Assembly (NCBI RefSeq): GCF_001712755.1
Contig: NZ_MDKC01000035.1
Span: 62,001 to 126,000 of the forward strand
Reading direction: 5' to 3'
DNA: 64,000 nt
Source of the DNA: Gottfriedia luciferensis
Lineage (GTDB): Bacteria > Bacillota > Bacilli > Bacillales > Bacillaceae_G
Under the pieces are notes generated by a model. That model ran no database searches. It had not been told where the DNA came from and saw only the letters and a list, made by a program, of their open reading frames with translations. A program made the position numbers and the translations under genes. Positions 36,735 to 45,010 of the stretch are shown here, piece after piece. The number at the start of each line of letters is the position of its first letter. The first letter of the stretch is position 1.

Positions 36735-37811
36735 ATTAATCTACAAGAAAAAGTAAAAAATCTGCCGTTATCCCCTGGCGTTTATTTAATGAAAGATTCA
36801 AAAGGTCAAATCCTTTATGTCGGAAAAGCAAAAAGCTTAAAAAAACGCGTTCAATCTTATTTTCAAAATTCAAAGGGACATTCACCAAAAGTGAAAAAAC
36901 TGGTAACCCATTTAAAGGATTTTGACTATTTATTGACTGATACAGAATTCGATGCTTTCATGCTAGAATGTCATTTAATAAAAGAAATTAAACCAATGTA
37001 TAATCGTATGATGAAAAGTCCACAATCTTTTATTTACTTAGTCATCAACTTAAATAAAAAAGTTCCTTCTTTTGAGATTAGCTACGAGCCTATTGAAAGT
37101 GAAAATGTATTAATATTTGGTCCTTTTACAAGTAGAAGTACTATTGAAAGAGCAGTTACCGGCATTAAGGAATGCTTTAAAATTAATTGTGGCCATCTGG
37201 CAGTTAAGAATAGCGCATGTTTAAATTATTCATTAGGGACATGTAATGGAGTTTGTCTAGGTGGATCAGCGCTTGAAGAGTACAATATGATAATTGATAA
37301 AGTTATTCGATTTCTTAATCGTACCGACATGAGTCTGCTTGAAGAAATGGAAAAGCTTATGTTATCAGCATCTGAACAATTTGATTTTGAGGCTGCAGCA
37401 AAATACAGGGATTGGATTGAAATGGTTAAGTCTTTAATAAATAAAGAAAAACTAATCGAATTTACTGAAAAAAATCATAATATTATTACAATTGAACAAT
37501 TAGAAAACAACAAATTTAAGTATTTTCTGATCCATAGGACACAAATATTGCATTGTGAATTGGTAGAAATTGAAGACGATTCATTTGATCAGTTAATTAA
37601 GCAAATATATTCAAATTCACTTGATTACTTCAAATATAATAATAACCAATCTTCTATAGATGTAAGCCGCGATGAAATCGACGAAGCTCAAATTATTTAC
37701 AGCTATTTAAATAGTATGAATTGTAAGCATCTAATTGTTCCAAAAAGATGGCTTAGTCATACAAGTACTAAATTTACAAAAGAGCTTCAAAAATTAGTTA
37801 ATTTCTCTTAA
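36735..37811 (+). CDS. Short UvrC paralogue (GIY-YIG nuclease with UVR motif), apparent ATT start
   Basis: About 358 residues. The GIY-YIG endonuclease domain opens with LPLSPGVYLMKD and ILYVGKAKSLKKRVQSYFQ, and a UVR motif (FDFEAAAKYRDWIEMVKSL) lies near residue 225. The second nuclease (RNase H-like) and HhH domains of full UvrC (about 600 residues) are absent. The first in-frame ATG (36789) would cut off the conserved INLQEKVKNLPLSPGVYL. Frame and homology extend back to ATT at 36735, with AAGGGATGA six nt upstream and a TGA in frame just before. ATT is therefore the likely start. A dyad CTCAT/ATGAG overlaps the promoter region at 36692-36707. It probably nicks damaged or unusual DNA. Confidence 0.75.
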   Translation: MNLQEKVKNLPLSPGVYLMKDSKGQILYVGKAKSLKKRVQSYFQNSKGHSPKVKKLVTHLKDFDYLLTDTEFDAFMLECHLIKEIKPMYNRMMKSPQSFIYLVINLNKKVPSFEISYEPIESENVLIFGPFTSRSTIERAVTGIKECFKINCGHLAVKNSACLNYSLGTCNGVCLGGSALEEYNMIIDKVIRFLNRTDMSLLEEMEKLMLSASEQFDFEAAAKYRDWIEMVKSLINKEKLIEFTEKNHNIITIEQLENNKFKYFLIHRTQILHCELVEIEDDSFDQLIKQIYSNSLDYFKYNNNQSSIDVSRDEIDEAQIIYSYLNSMNCKHLIVPKRWLSHTSTKFTKELQKLVNFS

Positions 37812-37818
37812 TAAAATA

Positions 37819-37850
37819 GGCCCGAGGATATTTTCCTCGAGCCATTTTTT
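37819..37850. terminator. Bidirectional terminator, UvrC-like / NCS2 permease
   Basis: GGC-CGAGGA stem with TCCTCG-GCC, followed by ATTTTTT on the + strand; it lies between convergent genes. Confidence 0.8.
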
Positions 37851-39144
37851 ATCCTTTTACCTTCTCAAACTGATTCCAGTTAATCGACTTCTCTAATAAA
37901 ATTGAAAGAATTACCCCCATAATCAGTCCATTTGTTAAAAATGGTTGAACAATCATAGGTAAATTTCCAAAAGTACCAGGAGCAATATTCATTAAGCTTA
38001 CCCCAACTAAAACCGGGGCTGCCAGTCTAAAAATTGTATCTGATGTAAATACTTTTCCATTTGTACTACTAAATGCTGTTCCAAACAATTGAAGATATGC
38101 AACAAATAATACTGCATTTCCAACTGTTACAGGCATAGTTGCTAAAAATGAAATTAATGGCGGAAGTACGCCAATTATTGCTAGCAGTGCTCCCCCATAG
38201 ATAAATGGTTTTCTTTCATATATTTGAGTACTTTGCAAAAATCCAAGCGATGATGTAAATGGAGTGTATGGAACAATTCCAAATAATGTAGCAATAATTG
38301 TGAAGCTGCCTGTGAAAAATAGTGAAAAACGATATTGTTTTGTACTCGCTTTTTCTTTTAATAAATCAGACGCAGCTTTAATTGATGCAAATGTATTACT
38401 TAAATTCATAATTCCTGCAAAAAATGAAATCGCAATGATACCTATTTCTAAATTTGGTGCTCCTAAAGGGAATAAAGAAAAATGCGCACTTGCTGCCCCT
38501 ACTTCTTTTGCATCTGATCCAAATAAAATCGAGTAGAATAACCACCCTACGATAATGCCAATTAATATTGAAAAATTGCTAATAATACGAGAACCTTTTA
38601 ATTTTAAAATACTAACAAATAATACGATGCATAAAGAAAGTATACTAACCGCTATACTGATTTCACCTTTACTTGTAATTCCAAGCATTCCTTTAAAAAA
38701 TACAAATATGAGCTGAAATGAAAGTAAAAATAAATAAACTGTCATAACCATTGGGGTAAAGATTTTTTGAAGAAATGAAATCAAATTGAATGCAGATAAA
38801 AGTAAAGTAACAATACCTGCTGCAATAAATCCTGTTGCCATTCCTCCTCCTATTTCTGTATAACTTAACCCAAAAGCAGAAGCTGATAATCCTAAATTCA
38901 GCATAACGCCCCATAATAAACCAGAATGCCCCTCCATGACCGGATATTTATGACCAAGCCATCCTTGTAAAACGGATGCAATACCAGTAAAGATGAGTGA
39001 ACTTCTGATTGTACTTTCAATAACATCTGAAGGCAAATGAAATGCAGCTCCTATTGATATGGGAACTACAATCGTATTCGCAAAAATAAAAAATAGCCAT
39101 TGAACCGATGAAAAAAGAGTAGTAGAAACTCTCACGTTTTTCAT
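37849..39144 (-). CDS. NCS2-family purine/pyrimidine permease (YwdJ-like)
   Basis: A 431-residue transporter with about 12-14 membrane segments of the nucleobase/ascorbate (NCS2) family. Visible family features are the N-terminal QWLFFIFANTIVVPISIG, the central GIMNLSNTFASIKAASDLL in the place of the substrate-binding helix, and VPYTPFTSSLGFLQSTQI following it. The substrate is probably a nucleobase. It lies 19 nt downstream of the EamA transporter gene on the same strand and may be co-transcribed with it. No purine riboswitch is visible upstream. Confidence 0.85.
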   Translation of the reverse strand: MKNVRVSTTLFSSVQWLFFIFANTIVVPISIGAAFHLPSDVIESTIRSSLIFTGIASVLQGWLGHKYPVMEGHSGLLWGVMLNLGLSASAFGLSYTEIGGGMATGFIAAGIVTLLLSAFNLISFLQKIFTPMVMTVYLFLLSFQLIFVFFKGMLGITSKGEISIAVSILSLCIVLFVSILKLKGSRIISNFSILIGIIVGWLFYSILFGSDAKEVGAASAHFSLFPLGAPNLEIGIIAISFFAGIMNLSNTFASIKAASDLLKEKASTKQYRFSLFFTGSFTIIATLFGIVPYTPFTSSLGFLQSTQIYERKPFIYGGALLAIIGVLPPLISFLATMPVTVGNAVLFVAYLQLFGTAFSSTNGKVFTSDTIFRLAAPVLVGVSLMNIAPGTFGNLPMIVQPFLTNGLIMGVILSILLEKSINWNQFEKVKG

Positions 39145-39163
39145 AGTTTCCTCCTCCTCTTGC

Positions 39164-40069
39164 TTAAAAATTCTTTGTGTCTTTTATATAGACTGGGTCT
39201 TTAGTCGCCTTTCTCCATTTTAATGAAGTTGAAAGAAAAACACCAATAATAATGAGTGCTCCACCTAAAAGTTGAGATGAAGTAATATTATTTTTTAAAA
39301 TAATCAATCCAACTAGCATTGCAACAAAAGGTTCTAAGTTAAGAAAAATAGCCGCTTTTGATGCTCCGACAATTTGAATTTGATGATTCCAAATTAAAGT
39401 ACAAATTCCATGCATAACAATCGCTGTTACAATTAATAGGATCCAAGGCATCGCTTCCTTACTCAAAGCCACGGTCGTTTCTGAAAAAAGCGCAATCGGT
39501 AATAAACCTCCAAAACCAATAAAATTCGAGTAAAGCGTAATTGTGGTGGATTCATAGTTTACCGTAAGCTTCTTAATCATAATAATCGAGATTGAAAACG
39601 TGAGCATAGTTAGAAAAATCCAAATCAAGCCAATTGTAATTTGAAGCTTTTGTCCGTTTGTAATGACAAAAAACACACCTATAAAAGCTATAATTGAACC
39701 TAATACAAAACCTTTTGTTAGTCTTTCCTTTAAAAATATTGAAGCTAAAAAAGATGTAGTAAGAGGAGCAAGCGCAAGTATTAATGCAGAAGTTGTAGGA
39801 TGGGTTGTTTCTAAAGCGGAATAAAATGACCATTGATTAATACAAGTACCAATTAACCCAAGTAAAATAATCATAAACCAATCTTTTGTCTTAATCTTTT
39901 TCCACTTTTTCTTCATTAATGCATAGAAAGCCATAAAGAGTAATATAAAGCACAATCTTAACGCTGACAATAACACTGGTGGAAATTCTTTTACTAGTAT
40001 TGAACCAAAAATAAAATTACTTCCCCAACAGATTACACAGAAAAGTAATAATAGATAAGAACGAACCAT
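39164..40069 (-). CDS. EamA-family (drug/metabolite superfamily) transporter
   Basis: A 301-residue protein with ten predicted membrane segments in two EamA repeats. The first starts LLFCVICWGSNFIFGSILV and the second near GLIWIFLTMLTFSISIIMIK. The family exports amino acids and small metabolites. The substrate is unknown. First gene of a possible pair with the NCS2 permease gene. Confidence 0.85.
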   Translation of the reverse strand: MVRSYLLLLFCVICWGSNFIFGSILVKEFPPVLLSALRLCFILLFMAFYALMKKKWKKIKTKDWFMIILLGLIGTCINQWSFYSALETTHPTTSALILALAPLTTSFLASIFLKERLTKGFVLGSIIAFIGVFFVITNGQKLQITIGLIWIFLTMLTFSISIIMIKKLTVNYESTTITLYSNFIGFGGLLPIALFSETTVALSKEAMPWILLIVTAIVMHGICTLIWNHQIQIVGASKAAIFLNLEPFVAMLVGLIILKNNITSSQLLGGALIIIGVFLSTSLKWRKATKDPVYIKDTKNF

Positions 40070-40207
40070 TTTACAGCCTGCTTTCTCAATTATTTTAAAG
40101 AAAACTCTTCGCCTAACCTTCCTTTAGGGAAAATAGAGTCATAATTGTACGTATACTTAATTCCTAAAATTGGCTACGCCATTCTAAATTTATCCTTTCT
40201 TAATGTG

Positions 40208-40253
40208 AAAAAATGAAAAAGGAAATCTAGAAAATTCTAGAGATCCTTTTTCT
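40208..40253 (-). terminator. Second terminator after the amidohydrolase trio
   Basis: AAAAAGGATCTCTAGA pairs with TCTAGATTTCCTTTTT; on the minus strand it is followed by CATTTTTTC. Confidence 0.75.
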
Positions 40254-40379
40254 TCTATTATTTAGGCTTTTTACAAAGCTTTGTTCCTATTTTTCCGAAC
40301 TGGATAGGTAGTTTAAAGTCTATGTTTGGATGTTTATTTTCCTTGGGGAGGCTTTTTTTGGCATCCTTTTTTATTCTTA

Positions 40380-40410
40380 GCTAAGTGGGTTTAGCGGAAG
40401 CCCACTTAGC
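40380..40410 (-). terminator. Hairpin just after the amidohydrolase trio
   Basis: GCTAAGTGGG and CCCACTTAGC form a perfect 10-bp stem. The following sequence on the minus strand is A-rich, so termination may depend on the next hairpin at 40208. Confidence 0.55.
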
Positions 40411-40443
40411 ATTTTCCTATCGAATTCTTTCTAATTGCTCTAT

Positions 40444-41688
40444 TTATTTACGAATCAGTCTTTCTTCACTTAAGGAACCACTAACGATCTTCCCATTATA
40501 AATTACTGCTTTTCGATTTGAGCGTCTAGCAACTGCCTCTGCCGAACAGCTTGCTTCAACTAAAACTAGATTTGCAGAATCACCTATTTTTGGCCATACT
40601 TGATTTCCTTCTATATCTAAAGGAGTTTTTCCACCTGTAATATATTTTAATGTTTGCGCTAGTGATACTTCATCAATCCATCTAAAGCGTTCAGCTAGTC
40701 TTCCCGCTCTTTCAAGGATATCTCCTGTTCCGAGTGGAGACCAAACATCAAAAATATTATCATTCCCCACAGCTACCTCGACTCCGCGTTCATTTAGTAA
40801 ATCAACTGGAGGCATTTGTCTATTAATAGGTACACTTGTAACAATCGAAATTCCTGCGTCTCTAAAGCTGTTTGCTAGTTCAAATGCTTCTTCTCTTGGA
40901 ACATCACCTATTCCAAATGCATGGCTGATAGCTACTCTGCCTTCCCAGCCTGCTTGCTTAGTAAATTCTACTATACGCTTCATCGTAAATGTTCCTAAAT
41001 GACCTGGATCATGTAAATGTATATCAATATCTGCATCAGCTTCAACTGCTAAATTATAAAGCTGATATAATGACTCTTCAATATTTTGGTCTACAACAGC
41101 AGGATCTACTGAGCCAACAATTCCTGCTCCATTTCTTAATGCTTCTCTCACATAATTGAATGCATTTGATCTTAATAAACCATGCTGAGCAAATGCTACA
41201 ACTTCTGAGCTAAGTCGATTCGAATAATTAGTTAAGGCTTGTTCGACTTGCACTAAATTTCTTATTCCAACCTCTGGGTAAATATCTACATGCGTTCTTA
41301 CATGTGTAGAGCCTGAAGCTAAAAGGATTTCAAGTAAAGCTTCTGCTCGCTCCTTCGTACTTGAAGCAATTGTTGGTAATACCATTTTTTCATTTTCAAA
41401 TCGATCAATTACACTAGAAGTTGGCGTACAAGCCCTCCATACATCTCCCATTAAAGTTTTATCAAGATGTACATGCTTTTCAATAAAAGAAGGTAAAACT
41501 AGTAATCCGTCTGCATCTTGAACTGTAAATTCACTAGTAATATCCGTTTCTTCTTTTGTTATTCGAGTGATTTTTCCATTTTCTATAAAAAGATGAAATA
41601 ATTCAGTAGCAGTACCGATCACTTTTCCATCTTCTTTTTCAAACCCAATTTCTAATCGAGCATTTTTTAACCAATAGCTAGATTTCAT
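40444..41688 (-). CDS. CodA-like amidohydrolase, paralogue 1
   Basis: A 414-residue cytosolic metal-dependent hydrolase related to cytosine deaminase. Metal site: HVH at residues 72-74, His224 in DIDIHLHDPGH, the His of VAISHAFG, and the Asp of VGNDNIFDVW. Where E. coli CodA has catalytic Glu217 (HCDE), this protein has Asp (HLHD), as do both paralogues. Cytosine itself may therefore not be the substrate. The ATG is set at 41688, after AAGAAGGGGTGA. Third gene of a three-paralogue operon ending in two hairpins. Confidence 0.8.
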   Translation of the reverse strand: MKSSYWLKNARLEIGFEKEDGKVIGTATELFHLFIENGKITRITKEETDITSEFTVQDADGLLVLPSFIEKHVHLDKTLMGDVWRACTPTSSVIDRFENEKMVLPTIASSTKERAEALLEILLASGSTHVRTHVDIYPEVGIRNLVQVEQALTNYSNRLSSEVVAFAQHGLLRSNAFNYVREALRNGAGIVGSVDPAVVDQNIEESLYQLYNLAVEADADIDIHLHDPGHLGTFTMKRIVEFTKQAGWEGRVAISHAFGIGDVPREEAFELANSFRDAGISIVTSVPINRQMPPVDLLNERGVEVAVGNDNIFDVWSPLGTGDILERAGRLAERFRWIDEVSLAQTLKYITGGKTPLDIEGNQVWPKIGDSANLVLVEASCSAEAVARRSNRKAVIYNGKIVSGSLSEERLIRK

Positions 41689-41733
41689 GAATTTCACCCC
41701 TTCTTGTAATCAATACTTTATTTCAAAACTGAT

Positions 41734-42960
41734 TCATAACTTTAGTTCACCATAAACAATATTTCCATTAGCAATAACAGCAGCACGTTTTGCACGTCTT
41801 GCTACAGCCTCAGCAGAACATGATGCATCTACTAAAACCATGTTTGCGTCATCTCCTACATTTGGCCATAATTGGTTACCCTTTTCATCAAGAGTCCTTA
41901 CCCTACCCGTAATAAATTGCAATGTTTGAGATAGTCCGTATTCATCTTTCCAATTATATCTCTCAGCTAATCTTCCTGCTTTTTCTAACATATCTCCTGT
42001 TCCATGTGGAGACCAAGAATCATAGAAACCATCACAACCTAAAGCAACTTGTACACCTTTTGAATGTAGTAAATCAACAGGAGGCATTACTCTATTAATC
42101 GGAACAGTCGACATAATTGATACGCCTAAGCTTGCTAGTTTGCTAGCCATTTCAACTGATTCATTCTGCGGTACGTCACCAAGCGCAAATGCATGACTTA
42201 CTGCTACGCGATTATACCAACCAGCTTGTTCAATAAATGAAACTAGTTTTTGTATTGTATAAAAACCAAGATGGCCTGGGTCATGAATATGAATATCTAT
42301 ATCAGCATCAAACTGTACTGCTAGATCAACCATTTCAAATAATGAAAGTTCAATATTTTGATCAATACCACCAGGATCTAATCCTCCGACAATCGTTGCT
42401 CCCTCTCGCATCGCTGTTTTCATAAATGATTTGCTATTTGTGCGAAGTAATCCATGCTGAGGAAAGGCAACAATCTCGTGGGTCATTTTATCTTTATACG
42501 TATAAAGTGCTTTTTGAATTTCTTCTAAATTTTTCAAGCCAATATACGGATCAATATTAACATGTGATCGTACATGGGTTGCGCCACCTTTTAATAATAG
42601 ATGAAGCATTTGTTCAGCACGATGTTGACCTGTTTCAGCTAGTTCAACAAGTTCAGCTGCTTCTAAATTTAATCTCTCTACTAAATTTGCAGCAGGAATA
42701 CAAGCCTTCCATGGAAGTCCAAGATAGGTCTTATCTAAATGATTATGCATTTCTTTAAAAGCAGGTAAAGCCAGTAAATTTTTTGCGTCCTGAACTGGTA
42801 GATCTGTTTGTAATGGAAAATTCGCCAATTGTAATTGTTCAATTTTGCCATCATTAATTCGTAAATTGTAAAGAGTAGTCTCAGTACGTTCAATTTTTCC
42901 ATCTTCAAATACAAATCCGCTATCAAGTTTTACATTTTTAAGCCAATATGATTGATTCAT
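41734..42960 (-). CDS. CodA-like amidohydrolase, paralogue 2
   Basis: A 408-residue paralogue of its two neighbours, with the same opening SYWLKNVKLDSGF. Metal site: HNH in FKEMHNHLDKTY, His in DIDIHIHDPGHLG, His in VAVSHAFALGD and Asp in LGCDGFYDSW. The Glu-to-Asp change at the catalytic position is shared. The GCDGFYD and GNDNIFD variations in the last loop, which shapes the pocket, suggest a different substrate from paralogue 1. GAGAGTGATG precedes the ATG. Middle gene of the operon; gaps to neighbours are under 50 nt. Confidence 0.8.
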   Translation of the reverse strand: MNQSYWLKNVKLDSGFVFEDGKIERTETTLYNLRINDGKIEQLQLANFPLQTDLPVQDAKNLLALPAFKEMHNHLDKTYLGLPWKACIPAANLVERLNLEAAELVELAETGQHRAEQMLHLLLKGGATHVRSHVNIDPYIGLKNLEEIQKALYTYKDKMTHEIVAFPQHGLLRTNSKSFMKTAMREGATIVGGLDPGGIDQNIELSLFEMVDLAVQFDADIDIHIHDPGHLGFYTIQKLVSFIEQAGWYNRVAVSHAFALGDVPQNESVEMASKLASLGVSIMSTVPINRVMPPVDLLHSKGVQVALGCDGFYDSWSPHGTGDMLEKAGRLAERYNWKDEYGLSQTLQFITGRVRTLDEKGNQLWPNVGDDANMVLVDASCSAEAVARRAKRAAVIANGNIVYGELKL

Positions 42961-42983
42961 CTCATCACTCTCTTTAATAAAAC

Positions 42984-44231
42984 TTAAACTGTTGTTGATT
43001 CAAGATTTGAAATTGAACCACTTACAACATTACCTTTAAATATAACTGCAGCTCGTTTTGCTCGTCTCGCAACTGCTTCAGCTGAGCAAGTAGCCTCTAC
43101 AAGTACGATATTTGCTTCATCTCCAATATTTGGCCATGCTCTTTCACCTTCATTATTTAAAGGGGTTACCCCGCCTGTAATAAATCCAAGACTATTAGCA
43201 AGTGTTTTTTCTTCAATATATCTAAATCTTTCAGCAAGTCGTCCAACTTTTTCAAGATTATCTCCAATTCCAAATGGCGTCCAATGATCTGTAATGCTGT
43301 CATTACCTAGTTCAACTTTTACGCCTTTTTCACTTAGTAAAGGAATTGGAATTGTTCTAAAAATTGGAACCGTAGAAGTAATTGAAATGCCTAAATCAGC
43401 AAATCTCTCAGCAATCGCAGTAGCATCTGGAACAGAAAGATCTGCTAAACCACTTGCATGACTTACTGTAACTCTTCCTTGCCAACCTGCTTTTTCAGTT
43501 AATGTTGCTAATCTTTGCATTGTAAATAATCCAAGATGATCTGGATCATGTAAATGAACATCGATATCAGAATTTGATTCAACTGCTATCTCCATAATCG
43601 TCTCAAGAGAACGTTCGATGTTTTCATCGATTGAAGCTGGATCAACACCACCTACTAGATTTGCTCCATATTTCATCGCTTCTCTTACTAGTTCGACAGA
43701 GTGACTTCTTAATAGTCCGTGTTGCGGAAATGCAACAATTTCATGTGTTAATTTATCTTTATATCCTTCTAAAGCTTGCAGCGTTGCTTCTAAGTTTTTT
43801 AACCCGATGACTGGATCAATATTACAATGTGTACGAATGTGAGTCGTACCGTAACTTAATAATAGATCTAGCATTTTTTCTGCTCTTTCTTTAGCAGTTG
43901 GTAATAATTTTGGTAATAAAATTTGCTCTTCTTCAATACGTGTTTTTACACCATTTGTTGCTGGCATACACGCTTTCCATGGTCCACCATAATAAGTTTT
44001 ATCAATATGAATATGCATTTCTTTAAATGAAGGAACCATTAGAAGGCCTTGCACATCATATTGAGGCAATTGATCTGTAATTAAATCACTAACTAATTGA
44101 ATAGATGCAATTTTTCCATTTTCAATTTTAACATTGTACTTTCCAGTTGCAGTTCCGTTGATAACTTCATTGTCATTATAAGTAAAACCATTTTCCAGAC
44201 TCACATTTGTTAACCAATACGATTTTGACAA
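42984..44231 (-). CDS. CodA-like amidohydrolase, paralogue 3
   Basis: A 415-residue paralogue, first in the operon. Metal site: HIH in FKEMHIHIDKTY, His in DIDVHLHDPDHLG, His in VTVSHASGLAD and Asp in LGNDSITDHW. The start is set at TTG (44231), giving MSKSYWLTN, which matches the starts of the other two copies. AAGGGTGAG is 5 nt upstream; a longer reading from an ATG at 44255 is less likely. Its promoter carries the TTTAC direct repeats shared with both binding-protein genes. Confidence 0.8.
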   Translation of the reverse strand: MSKSYWLTNVSLENGFTYNDNEVINGTATGKYNVKIENGKIASIQLVSDLITDQLPQYDVQGLLMVPSFKEMHIHIDKTYYGGPWKACMPATNGVKTRIEEEQILLPKLLPTAKERAEKMLDLLLSYGTTHIRTHCNIDPVIGLKNLEATLQALEGYKDKLTHEIVAFPQHGLLRSHSVELVREAMKYGANLVGGVDPASIDENIERSLETIMEIAVESNSDIDVHLHDPDHLGLFTMQRLATLTEKAGWQGRVTVSHASGLADLSVPDATAIAERFADLGISITSTVPIFRTIPIPLLSEKGVKVELGNDSITDHWTPFGIGDNLEKVGRLAERFRYIEEKTLANSLGFITGGVTPLNNEGERAWPNIGDEANIVLVEATCSAEAVARRAKRAAVIFKGNVVSGSISNLESTTV

Positions 44232-44275
44232 TATACTCACCCTTCCATCCCACATTAAATTTTGATTCTATTTTA

Positions 44276-44339
44276 ATTATAAGTCTGTTTGAAATATTTT
44301 GATTTTAGTATATTTACATATTTTTAAGGTATTTTTACT
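44276..44339 (-). promoter_or_regulatory. Activator-type promoter of the amidohydrolase trio (TTTAC direct repeats)
   Basis: On the minus strand the -10 is TATAAT (44276-44281); no good -35 is present. + strand TATTTACA (44311-44318) and TTTTTACT (44332-44339) form direct repeats 21 nt apart. The first starts exactly 35 nt from the -10, as in the two other promoters at 46623 and 51394. Confidence 0.7.
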
Positions 44340-44404
44340 ACTTGTCGATGTCATCAATAAAAAAGTAAACCTTTTGAGTGTTGGGGTAAAACAAGTTAAT
44401 GTTA

Positions 44405-44522
44405 GTTGATTTCCATTTCAGGATGTTCGCTTTCCATGGGGGCGAGATTCTTTAGCCTCCTCGGAGTGTGCCTGTGGGATCTCAGGCCTCGCATCTCCCA
44501 GTCGAGATCCGTTACAATCTAC
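44405..44522. repeat. GC-rich interspersed element, copy 1 (degenerate)
   Basis: About 118 bp, far richer in G+C than its surroundings. It starts GTTGATTTCC, has GCTTTCCATGGGGGCGAGA, CCTCCTCGG, CCTGTGGGATCTCAGG and ends near ACAATC. It aligns along its length with the element at 58577-58700, which is better preserved. Confidence 0.85.
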
Positions 44523-44553
44523 GTGGAACTTATTTTCTTCTTTTTGCTGTTTT

Positions 44554-44946
44554 ACTTACTCATGAACCCTTTATGAGTAAGTACCTTCCTTCTTTTTGCA
44601 GTTTTACTTACTCATGAAACCTTTATGAGTAAGTACTTTCCTTCTTTTTGCTGTTTTACTTACTCATGAACCCTTTACGAGTAAGTACTTTCCTTCTTTT
44701 TGCTGTTTTACTTACTCATGAACCCTTTATGAGTAAGTTACTTTCTTCTTTTCACTGTTTCACTTACTCATGAACCCTTTATGAGTAAGTACTTTTCTTC
44801 TTTTTACTGTTTTACTTACTCATGAACCCTTTATGAGTAAGTACTTTTCTTCTTTTTACTGTTTTACTTACTCATGAACCCTTTATGAGTAAGTTACTTT
44901 CACATTTTTACTGTTTTACTTCCTCATGGACCTGTTCTGAGTATGT
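44554..44946. repeat. Eight tandem hairpin units with exact 52-bp period
   Basis: Palindromes with arms ACTTACTCAT and ATGAGTAAGT around a 9-nt loop begin at 44554, 44606, 44658, 44710, 44762, 44814, 44866 and 44918: every interval is 52. The pyrimidine-rich segments between palindromes are also nearly identical. The last unit is degenerate in both arms. The array is in the 3' region of the upstream binding-protein transcript (minus strand). Confidence 0.95.
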
Positions 44947-44960
44947 TTTTCAACAAGAAA

Positions 44961-44992
44961 GAAAGTTCACCCCTAAATCAGGATGAACCTTC
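44961..44992 (-). terminator. Weak terminator candidate after binding protein 1
   Basis: AAGGTTCA and TGAACTTT (one G-U) form a stem with a 14-nt loop; on the minus strand it is followed by CTTTCTTG. Low T content makes termination uncertain, so transcripts may run into the hairpin array. Confidence 0.4.
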
Positions 44993-45010
44993 ACTTGCAG
45001 AAAAATCAGA

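Larger units (their letters stand above)
40070..40443. other. Intergenic region before the amidohydrolase cluster
   Basis: 374 bp without a supported gene. It contains two hairpins (40208-40253 and 40380-40410) that end the three-gene amidohydrolase transcript, and the EamA promoter region. I looked for a purine or preQ1-type riboswitch and found no match. Confidence 0.5.

Noticed and set aside
36735-37811. UvrC pseudogene or frameshifted full UvrC
   Set aside because: The frame is intact to a natural stop and a terminator follows at once; no remnants of the second nuclease domain are seen after 37811. A short paralogue is more likely.
40070-40443. Purine or preQ1 riboswitch ahead of the EamA/NCS2 genes
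   Set aside because: No conserved core sequences of these riboswitches are present; only terminator-type hairpins were found.
40444-44231. Recent exact gene triplication or assembly duplication
   Set aside because: The three proteins are clearly diverged along their length, including active-site loops, so they are established paralogues.
44554-44946. CRISPR array
   Set aside because: The segments between palindromes are nearly identical to each other, not unique spacers, and no cas gene is present.
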